64,000 bases of DNA from positions 20,597,950 to 20,661,949 of the forward strand of contig NC_090177.1 of the NCBI RefSeq assembly GCF_024679245.1. The letters run 5' to 3'. Within the stretch, counting starts at the first letter, position 1. Each line of letters opens with the position of its first letter. The DNA is from Pseudorasbora parva. Lineage: Eukaryota; Chordata; Actinopteri; Cypriniformes; Gobionidae. Under the pieces are notes generated by a model. The model did no database searches and was not told where the DNA came from. It saw nothing but the letters and a program-made list of their open reading frames with translations. Positions 14,901-26,400 of this stretch are shown here, in pieces. The position numbers and the translations under genes were made by a program.

Positions 14901-17900
14901 CGGACATGTCGAGTTCCGATATGAACTTGGTACAGGTGAGAGATCTGATGATCAAATCATGATGTATTCTTTATATTCTCAGGGTGATTAGCCAGCAGCC
15001 ATATCACCCTGTAACCCAAACTGGTTTCCCACTGAAGCTAAGCAGGGTTGAGCCTGGTCAGTACATGGATAGGAGACCTCCTGGGAAAAGTAGGTTGCTG
15101 AAGGTAGAGGTGTTAGTGAGTCCAGCAGGGGGCGCCCACCTTGATGTCTGTGTGGGTTCTAATGCCTCAGTATAGAGACACTAGGCATGTGCCGATATCA
15201 GTTTTTCATGTTGCGATTAATTGCTGAAGTTTTATCACGATATAAGATATTATCCCGATATTGAAAGAAGTTGCAAAAAAAAGTGTTTCCATAGCATAAC
15301 AGCTTTAAGAACTATTTTTGTAATAATAAAAAATAACTGAATGTTTAAATACAATAATGGACCAAAAATATATATAGCTCTGAGAAAAAAAAGAGTGTTT
15401 CACCCACCCTTTAATGACAACTTAAATGACAACTTGTCTGTCTGTCTGTCTGTCTAATCTAATCTCATTCAATTGATTGTCTCAATTTTGACATTGGTAT
15501 GATTTAAATTGAGATGAATTTATGTGAATTTAGATTGATTGGGATCTAAACTTTTTACCATTGAGATAACTTGGAAAAATGTGTCCCAGTCAAGAAGATC
15601 AAGACCTCTGATGTGAGACAATATCACAATTTTAAGAGGATACAGACTACCTACTTTTCATGCTCGATTTTTATAATATATTTTTTAAATAATCTAGTTA
15701 ATCTAATGTATCTTAAGTTATTACAAAAAAGTAATTGGACACAAAAGTAAAAAAGTACCTCCTCACTGGAGAGAAGATATTGAGACCTAGAAGATGTATA
15801 TGGTGCAGTTCAAGCAAATTACGTTTTTCTTTCCGTGCTCTCAGGTCAAGCTGTTCTGCGCAGCCAAGAGCCCGTGTCTCTGGGTCAGTGGCATCGCGTG
15901 GTGGCCGAACGGCTCGATAAAGACGGCTCTTTGAAGGTGGACCATGCACGAGAGATCACAAGGTCCTCTCCAGGCAAGGCCCAAGGTCTTAATATCCACA
16001 CACCCATGTATCTGGGAGGAGTGCCCAGCATGGACATCTTGCCCAAACCTGCAAATGTTAGCATGCTGTTTGATGGATGCATAGGAGAGGTGAGAATGTA
16101 TTGCATTGAACTGTTGTTTCCATTACAGCCACAGTCATGTTTAGAAGTAAAATAGTTTCTTTTGGTTTTGTTTTTCTTTACAGGTCTTCATTAATGGAAA
16201 GAAGGTGGATCTCTCATACAGCTTCACTGTGAGCAGAGCCATCAGCCAGTGTGAAGAAGGCAGCCCATGTGACCGCATGCCTTGTGTTCACGGAGGAACG
16301 TGTATGGCCAGTGCTGAGTATGAGTACCAGTGCCTCTGCCCTGAAGGATACGAGGGTGAGTTGATCAACCAGCTTTCATGGAGTGAGGCTTAATATAAGA
16401 TGATATATTATATTATATTAATTATATTATATTATATTATAATCTTATATTATTTTATATTATATTAATTATATTATATATTATATTATATTATATTTCT
16501 ATATATTGCTGTAGTGTCAATAGGAAATATCAGTATATATTTTCAAACATTCCTTTTGCCATTAATTGTAATAATCCGGTGAGATTTGTATATGCACAAT
16601 GAGTCTGACAGTAGCTGGTATGATCTGATCTCACCATCATCGAGTCTGTCTGTGATTACATGAAGAAACTAGAGACAGACTAAATCCAGAAGAACTATGG
16701 AAACATCTCCAAGAAGCTTGAAGAAACCTTCCTGTAAAGCTACAGTACTGTGGAAAATGTTGCAAAACCAAAAAAAAAATAATAATCCACATTTGTGTAA
16801 CCACCCTTTGCTTTTAAACCAGCTTTTGGCACATCGTTTTCCAGGTAGATTTGCAGGTTGGTTTATTCAAGCATCTTGGAGATGTTGCCACATTTCTTCA
16901 CAGGTCCTTTGTAGACAGCTTTTGACTTGCCACAACGCTCACTCACATCCAGGGTAGGCAAATGTCAGCCGTTAAGGTGAAATGATGTCTATACTATTAC
17001 GTACAATTCATCGTCTTGCTCCGGAGGAAGCTATATGAATATTTGCCGTGACCCGTGTGATGTCACAGGTCACCCAATATCAAAACAAGCTGTTTTTTGG
17101 AGCTTGATTATATGCTTTGTTTATGATGAGGAGGTCATTTTAAGCTATGAAACTTGCAGGATGCTTTAATGGTACAAAATAAAGTTTTCTTATATGTCAA
17201 AAAATCAAGTAAAATTTGAGTTCTAATGTCATGGCTTGTTCAGCACTTGTTAGTTTAAATAAAAACCATTTCGCAGTCTGGGTGTATTCTGCGATAACTA
17301 CCAACTAAAATGTAAAATGTGTACCCATTTTATCCTCTAAAATTGCCCAACATTTGTATTTAATAGAGATATTGGTATTGATATTGACCAGATAGTCCTT
17401 TGTATTGTACTGTCAAGGTTGAAAGGAAGTTTAAGGTTAAGGCTCTGAAAATCCTCATTATTACATTTACATTTATGCATTTGGCAAACGCTTTTATCCA
17501 AAGCGACTTACATTCCATTCAAGGTACACATTTTACATTTTTGCCAATTCTTGCTTTCCCTGGGAATCGAACCCATGACCTTGGCGTTGCTAGCGCCATG
17601 CTCTACTCATTGAGCTACAGGAAAGCATATTACGTTTTATTTCTAAGAAAAGTTTCATCCAGATTTTTTCTTGCTTGGTATTTTTCAGGTGACCGCTGTG
17701 AAATAGTGAGGGATACCTGTCGAGATTCTTCTCAGTGCCAGAATGGTGGCAGCTGTGTGAAGAACCAGTGTGTGTGTCTGGCCGGATACACAGGCCAACA
17801 CTGTGAGAAATGTAAGTTCAGATGCTAGATGCTTAACCCATTGTTTTGTTAACCCTTTGTACATATTATCTTTGCCCTCCAATTAGCAACTGCATTGCTG

Positions 17901-20900
17901 CAAATGTAGGTGTATTGTTCACTTTTTTTTTTGCTGTGTTTTCTATTATATTGTACATAATTATCAGCTCTTTCTATTCAAAGTCAACTTTATCATTAAA
18001 AACATATAAGGGGAGAATGGTGCTAGTTCTTATATTTATCAATGTAGGCTTATTTTTGAAGCACACATACCACATTTGAAGCACAATAAAAGCTAATGCA
18101 CATTTCCACTGTTATTGCCATGATAAAAGAAAAAAGAAAAAAAAAGATTCATTGAACAGATGCAGTTCACTTGTGACCCAAATAGATATACGAGCAGAAA
18201 AATGATGATGTTGAAATGTTAGTGTGGGGAATTCTCAAAAATTATTATAGCCCCGGTCTCCCATATTAGTGTTATTTTAGTATTATTCATAAACTATTAT
18301 AGTATTTATTAATATTCTTAATTATATTTAATATTACATTTAATTTCACATATTTAACATTCAGTCTTTTTAGCTTTTAGTTTTAGCAAATTAGTTTTTA
18401 TTTTATTTCATATATCTTTTCTCAGTTAATGGAAATTATTTTTTTTTATTATTTTTAGTTTTGGATAACTATAACAATATTGTTCCATACAACTATTATC
18501 CATTAAATATCTTAAATAATGTTATTTAAGATGAGATAAATGCAGCTAACTAATGCCAATATATGTGCAATGTGACTTAAATTACTGATATTCTTTCTGA
18601 TATTCTGATACCATTTGCCTCATTTGTCATTTAACAGAATTCACTAAAGACATTTCTCTGTAGTGTCATAGCATTAAACTGAAGCACAGCTGTAAGTGAT
18701 TCATCATAAAGCACCATAGGGAAATAATTGTCCGTTCTCCATAACATACCGTATCGACATCAGTCAGGCTGCCTAACGTCATCCAGCAGTGGCGTGTTGG
18801 CCGGTGAAAGGCCACGTGTGAATGTATCTCACCCCTGCACTTTCATGGCTATATCCCACACACACAGGGCAGGAGTCCAGCTTCACCGAGGCACTGTGGA
18901 GTTTGGAGGGTAGTGGGGGAAATGGTACAGTATGACTGCAATCTGCCTGACACGCTCGTCACTAACCAGGGGAGGGCGTCCTCCTCAGGGCTCCCTCAGC
19001 CCATCTAACACCACAAATAAAATGACAACAAACGGCTACAATGGGTGGGGTGTGGGGGGTGAGCAAGACAGGAAGTGAAGTATTTTAGGGATCTGTTTAC
19101 AGAGCTTTTATTAGGACCATCAGAAAGTCAAGCACATTTCTGATAAATGCTTTCATTGTGATACATATTTTTATTTTGAATTTTTTTAATTTATCCTGAT
19201 GAAAGTAAATTAAAAGGGATACCTGAGTTAAGTTTATTTTACTTTAAAATTCTTTCAAATATTTGTCAGTGGGGTAAAAAATGTTTTCTGAAAGATCACG
19301 TGACACTGAAGACTGGCGTAATGGCTGCTAAAAATTATTTATTGATTTAGTTATTTTAAATTGTTTTAATATTTACAGTACTTCTAGTTTGACTGTATTT
19401 TTTTATCAAATAATTGCAGTCTTGGTAAGCATAAAATACTTCTTACAAAAACATCTCATCAACCCGAATCTTTTTTACAGTAGTGTATGTATAATGATTT
19501 AATGAATGTCTAATAGGTGCTTGACTTTTCTGTAAATATTCAAAAGCAAGAAAATGCGAACAATGTATAAAAGCTTACTGATACCAATGCCTTGTAAAGA
19601 GATCCCTGAAGTAATGTGCTATCAAAAGGAATGGTCTCATCTGCACTCAATTGGTTACTGTGTCCTCTGTGAAATTTGAATTGTAATGTTGAGGGGGAAT
19701 TCTGTGTTTTCGTTATAAAACGCTGAAGGTTTATGGTACTTTTTGGTTCTGTTTTTGTGGGTAATGTTACAATTGTGACGGTTGCAACACTGTTTCTTAA
19801 GGAAAACATATACATAGAATTCCCCTTTAGCATCTCCTGAGGCGTCTTGTCCGGTCAGACGCTCAGCCTCTTGCTGCAGAATCTCTTTCTCATTAAATCC
19901 ATGTTTCTCTTTGTTGCGAAACCAACATCTTTTCCGCACTGCCGCTTTCACCTACAGTAACGTCTGTAACAAAAATGTCCTCACACTGAACAAACACATG
20001 TTTTTAGTTACTAACCACCGAATGTCCTTCGTTTACACACTTGAGCTAACTATAAAGGTGAGTTTACGTCCAGAAACATTGAGCATGAAGCACTTATTGA
20101 CGAGCACTCAACTGCCCGAGGGTTTTTACGTGGTTCGAGAGAATGCTTTGTGAGGAATGCACAGTGTTGTGCTCAACTGTCAATGTTACTTCAACAGCAG
20201 TGTGTATTTGCATTTATTTTTATTTATCTCATCGAGATAAATCAAATGTATGTTGGATTTTATGTTGTCTTTTTTATTGCTCATGATGCACATATTTGTA
20301 TTTTTCTCACAATGCAACACGCCTGATATTTGGGATCACGCATTTTTAACTCATAAAGATAAAAAGTAAGTCGGATGCGATTTTAAGGTACAGTAAGCGA
20401 TTTATGAGATCAGACTGAGCACCACAACACACTTGTAGCCAATCAGCAGTAGGGGGTGTGTCCACTCGTAATGGGAGTGAACAAGAGGGAGATTTGAAGA
20501 AAGCCTGTTGAAAGAGAGATGGCGGAAAGACATTACAAAAGAGAAAAGGTCAGAGGAATATCAAATAATAAAAAAAAAGAAGGGTTATAATCAGGCAAGA
20601 GTTTTAGGAGCTGCTGGTGAGAGCGGAAAGGCCTGAAAACAGACACAGAGGTTTGCGTTGCTTCTTCAGCTACTCATTGTATGTATTTTTTGGGGGGCGT
20701 AACAATGAAGGGAGGGGTGTGTCATTTTGGGCTGATTTCAAATATCAACAGTGTTTCTCAAAATTGCTTACTCAGGGTCCCCGCGGAGTCTTAAAAAGTC
20801 TTAAAAAGTATTAAATTTCAGAATCAAAATATAAGGCCTTAAAAAGTCTTAAATTCGCGGAAGCATTGCGTTCTAGGTCTTAAATCATGTTAAACAGGTC

Positions 20901-22157
20901 TTAATTTTCCTACGTCCATGTAACGCTACCTCATTGAAACGCTCTCACGTCCCGCAGCACGCGAGCATGTGTGTGTGTGTTTGTTCCGTGGTGTTTGTAG
21001 TTCTTTCTTTCGCTAGGCTAGACCAACTATTGTTCGCTCTATTACAACTACAAATTAGGCAAGCATGCCACGTGTATTGCAGCCAATCAGCTTTCGTGTT
21101 ATTGGCACGAGCCTCTTTCTGATCGTACCTCACAGACGCATAAAACGGATTTTATTCTTCAGCTGAGTCTGACGGTTCTTGCAGTTCCGCGATCATGAAC
21201 GCAAAGGCGAATCTTTCTCACCATCTTGCATAATGACCAAATAAAAGTATAATATACCCGATTGCACTAAATAGAGTTAATAACAGTGATGCAAACGCCG
21301 AACTCCGATGTCAGACTGTAACGTTATGTGTTTGCTGCCTGTCAGCGCTCGCGCGAGTGTATTGAATGTGTTATTTTTAGGCTCATTAGCCTAACGTTAC
21401 TCTTGAACGATCAAATGTACACATTATGCATATGTCTATATCCTGATTTGAGTTAAAAAGTGTGGGAACTGTCAGTAAGTACTGGATCTGGGCATTAAAG
21501 CTCTCAAAGTGAAAGCAAACTAATATAGCTTAACAACAACACAAACGGGGAAACAGCACTTACACTTAAAGGAACACTCCAACTGTTTTAGAAATCGGGC
21601 TTATTCTACTTTGCTACATTTAGATGTGTGGGGAAATGAATTTTAAGCTAAGCTAGCGGCCACCCTGCCAAACTAAAACAATGCATGCACTGAGACAAAT
21701 GCATTTGCCGACATATCTAAATGGGGTTTATCCAAAAGAAGTTGAATAAGCCCTATTTCTAAAAACAGTGGAGTGTATGCATCTTTATATGCACTTTGTA
21801 TGCATCTTTATGTTGTATTTATTTTTCCTATTGTCATTTGTTTATAAGTATATATTTTATTACTGACCGATTACTTGATTACGTAATTACTTAATAACGT
21901 TTTACTTATATTAAGCAATTGCTTATTGCTCTGGTTGGTCATATTTCCCACCCCAAGCGATCGTGTTATTAAAGATAGATAGTGCACTACTGGAACAGCC
22001 TTTGTTTTTGTAATATGCCTACCAAACAAGATTCATGCATTTTGTTAGTTTTATTGCCATGTGTGATCATTGTGCATCTAACATAATAATATGGTTAATG
22101 TTGCATCCTAATTATGAAAAAATAAAAATGTATGAAAGTGACCACCACCACAAAAAA

Positions 22158-22251
<94 letters not shown>

Positions 22252-23328
22252 GGCTGGGTATCGATTCAGATGTTCAGATTCAATTCGATTTTGATTCACA
22301 AGTCCTCAAATCGATTCAATTTTGATTCAATTCGATTTTCGATTCAACTCAAATGAATATAGATTTAATACAAATACTGTAGGTATTTATAAAAAAGAAC
22401 AGTGAACATAAATGTGTAATTAAAAAGAAATGAAGAGCCACAATCATGTATGTTAAACTTTTTATTTTAGGTACACCTGAGTACATTAAAACAGAACGCA
22501 TCTCTATATTTCAAATCCATACAATTGTTAAATGCAATTTTGATGCAACTTTATTTTAAAAAAAAATTATCTGAGAAGTATTTTATGGATGTTTTGATAT
22601 ATTTATTCTAAAACATAAAAAGCTAGGATATTGGATGTTTTTTTATAGCAATTTTCAGTACACGACAAGCTTTTCTTGCAATTTTGCTGCTCATGTGTGC
22701 AAATTTACTTTTCATACATGAGAAATGCGTTCATAATTTTTTTAGTCTATGGGTGAGTAGTTGTCGTGGTAACGGACAACAATACCTTAACTGACTTAAG
22801 TTGACTGTGGACTAACTATTATTAGAGGAAATCTGTTTATAATATAAGCTATTAGGGTTTGAATCATTATAATTTGAATATGTCTATAATGGCTAACGTA
22901 CATGCTTAAGTGACTGCTCAAGTTTGATCCTAATGCAAGGCAAGCATTCGCGTGTATGTAATTATTTTTAGCAGTTGTGTGCTCGGCTGTGTGTGTGTTG
23001 TCACATCAAATGGTTCCGCATATTTTTAGTATTACTACAGTATTTCACCTCAGCATTATAAAAGGCGACAATGCACCGGAAGCTGCCATTTAAACACTGA
23101 ATGGATAAATGATGTGCGCCTCTTGCTCCTTTGTAAGATCGCGCAAGGCAAATGGGTGACATCTAGTGGAGAAGACTAGTAATTAGATTTACGTTAAGCT
23201 TATGTTCAATGTTAGCGGAAATAAATATTTTAAAAAATCGATTCATGGCCTTTGAGAATTGATTCTGAATCGACCAGATTTTAAAAACCGATTAATCGCA
23301 AAATCGTTTTTTTTTTTTTTGCCCAGCC

Positions 23329-23419
<91 letters not shown>

Positions 23420-26400
23420 TAATCCTGGTGGGATTGAGCTATGAATAATAAGTTCACTAATACTTTGTTCAATTTAAAATAAATTAAATAATATAAGTTT
23501 AGGTAATTTAGTGATTCTGGATTTCTTATGCATGTTTTTTTTTATTGCGCAATATAGGTCTTAAATTTTATTCATAATGGTCTTAAAAAGGTCTTAAAAA
23601 GTCTTAAATTTGACTTGGTAAAACCTGCAGATACCCTGTTACTGCACCTTTAATTTAGTCACAGGTCAGTTCTGTTCATTGTCTGTTTATTCTGCTATTT
23701 GATGGAGCTCCACAGGGTGGCAGTAGAACCCAGAAAGTTGGCATCTCTGAAGTTTGAGATTTGTTTTTTGGTTTCTCTTTTGCAGACTCTCCCATTGAAT
23801 ATTCTGCATATTTTCAAAGAGATGGATATCTGGCCCTTCCAAAGCCCATGTTCCCACGAAGGTGAGGGCACTCCATATGAACTGTGTTCAATGTTCATTT
23901 AGACTTAACTGACTTAATTAGACATTTAAATGAATGCTGTCAAGTTCATTAGTTTTTACCATAGGGAACTTGGGTTACACTTTAGTTTAGGGTCCAATTC
24001 TCACTATTAACTAGTTGCTGTTTAATATGACATTTTGGCATTTTAGGATAGTTCACCCAAAAATGAAAATTATATATTTATCTGCTTACCCCCAGGTCGT
24101 CCAAGATGTAGGCAACTTTGTTTCTTCAGTACAACGCAAATAAAGGTTTTTAAAGGGTTAGTTCACCCAAAAATGAAAATTCTGTCATTAATTACTTACC
24201 CTAATGTCATTCAACACAAGTAAGATCAACACGTTCATCTTCGGAACACAAATGAAGATATTTTTGTTGAAATCCGATGGCTCAGAAAGGCTTTCATTGA
24301 CACCAATGTCATTTCCTCTCTCAAGACCCATAAAAGGCACAAAAGACATCTTTACAAAGCCCATCTCACTCACTGTAGTGAGATGGGCTTTGTAAAGATG
24401 TCTTTAGTGCCTTTTATGGGTCTTGAGAGAGGAAATTCTACAATCGTTTTATGAAGCAACGAGAATAGTTTTTGTGTGCAAAAAAAACTAAATAACGGCT
24501 TGTATAGTGAACAGTGTCGAACGACATTAGGGCAAGTGATTAATGAGAGAATTTCCCTTTTTGTGTGAACTAACCCTTTAACTACAACCCCTGTTGTAAC
24601 TACAACCCTTGTACGTCACATTGATGCCTAAAGACACAAAGCGATCGGTGTTGTGCGAGAAACCAAACAGTATTTATATATTTTTTTTCCTCTAATATGC
24701 CAAACAGCCTTCAGCGCGTGATCACTTCCATTAAGTGAGGTCAATACACGACACTTGCGTAAACTAGGCCATATTGTGTACATTGTACATTGACCTCACC
24801 GGAAGTGCTCTTACGCTGGTTGGAGTTAAAAATCTTCATTTGTGTTCTACTGAAGGGTCAAGGTCAACTGTCTTTGATGCCCTGGGGTTAAGCAGATAAA
24901 CATTTTTGGGTGAGCTATCACTTTAATGCCTTCAGTTTAATGCCCTCAAGTATCTTACCCAATACCTAAACTAAACAAGTACCTTACTAACTATAAATAA
25001 GTAGTAATTAGGAGTTACTGAGGCAAAAGTCTTAGCTCATAGTGAGAATTGGACCCTAAACTAAAATGTGACCAAAACTAGTTTTGAATCCGGAACCTTC
25101 CTTTAAAGGTTTCTTGTATTTTAACGCTGTCCAACACTATTGACGGTTTGATTTGTTTCAGTGCTCCTGACTCTCCAGAGACCATTGAGTTAGAGATCAA
25201 CACTGTGTCTAAAGACGGACTCATCCTATGGCAAGGAGTGGTATGTTTGGGACACGTGCACTCAAGGTCCTAAATTAATTAAACACTTACTGGCCAAAAA
25301 TATTTCTTGAGGGCCATATTTCTTTCAAGGCACCCCTTTTTTACATTTAATTTTGTACCATGCATATAATCATATTCTGAAATATTTACATTTCACATTC
25401 AGCCTCATTTAACTAAACTGAGTGAAATGAGCTTGGAGCTGGTTTGGAATATGCTTTTGTCTCACCTCTAAAGCACATTTTAATGGCTGCACTGCATGTT
25501 TGCCTGGCTAACTCACCTTCATCCTCCTCAGGAGCCTGCAGGCGCTCTAAGCCTCCATAAGAAGCATGCTAGTATAAAGGTATCCACTCTTCACAAGCAG
25601 TCAGAGACACAAGAATGTCTGCATTAGCGCAGACATATCATTATCTCAGAAGATAACATTTTTGCTGTAATGCAATATAATATAGCTTTGACCTTTACAG
25701 CACTTGCACAACAACATACATACATTTTGACAACAGCCCTTCTTATATTTACCTTTGATTTATCAGACGCATTTGTCACTCACAGTGCACTAATTGCTGG
25801 CACAGCTGCTCAAGAGAACAATTATATTAAAGAGTTCATTTTTTGTTACATAACTTGGTTAATCACTGCCTGTTAACGGTGAACTCATTTGTAAATGACA
25901 CACTCAGGGATTGTCAATCAAAAAATACATTTGACATAATTTATTGTCTGCATGTGTTGTGTGATTTTCAAATTTGTTCATCACATAATTAGCCTTATGT
26001 TTGCATATTTATCACCTGCTTTTCCACCTGTTTAATCAACACAGCTGTGTTACTGCAACAGTTGATCACATTCATTTAATACACAAATAAGGTACAAAAT
26101 AGGGCCTGAAGGTTGTTTCACCTTCAAAAATTGCTGACTGTTAATCTCAAAACTCTGTGTTAATCAAAAACATATTTTACATGTTTTTGATTAAGATTAT
26201 TTAATTAAACTTTTCCTGCAATTGATTTAATTTCAGCAAATTGTCATACATTTGATGTTTAAAACTAGCTTGTAGGTTACTTTTCCTAATGTCATTTGAC
26301 ACCAAAGAGTTCCATATATGTGAAAAGTGGCATTATTCCCAGATTTCCAAATCTTGTACATCATGTTATGAAAATTAAGACAATCTAAATACATGTTTGT

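Larger units (their letters stand above)
20773..23638. mobile_element. TIR element (~2.9 kb) with CAGGGT...ACCCTG ends, non-autonomous
   Basis: The left end CAGGGTCCCCGCGG and the right end CTGCAGATACCCTG are inverted. TTACT occurs directly outside both ends (20768-20772 and 23639-23643). Both subterminal regions carry repeated GTCTTAAAAAG. There is no transposase. A second element and a TA microsatellite sit inside. Confidence 0.65.
23973..25073. mobile_element. Outer TIR element of a three-level nest
   Basis: TTTAGTTTAGGGTCCAATTC at about 23981-24000 is mirrored by GAATTGGACCCTAAACTAAA at about 25045-25065. It carries two further elements inside and lies between LG3 exons 1 and 2. Confidence 0.75.

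Noticed and set aside
14991..15176. Genuine 5S rRNA gene
   Set aside because: Only the 5' part resembles 5S rRNA and it is diverged; the rest is a SINE tail.
17570..17634. Genuine tRNA gene on the minus strand
   Set aside because: The A and B boxes are present but the sequence continues into a SINE body and I see no proper acceptor stem or cloverleaf closure.
22035..23444. ORFs with long Ile-Tyr runs
   Set aside because: They are translations of the TA microsatellites.
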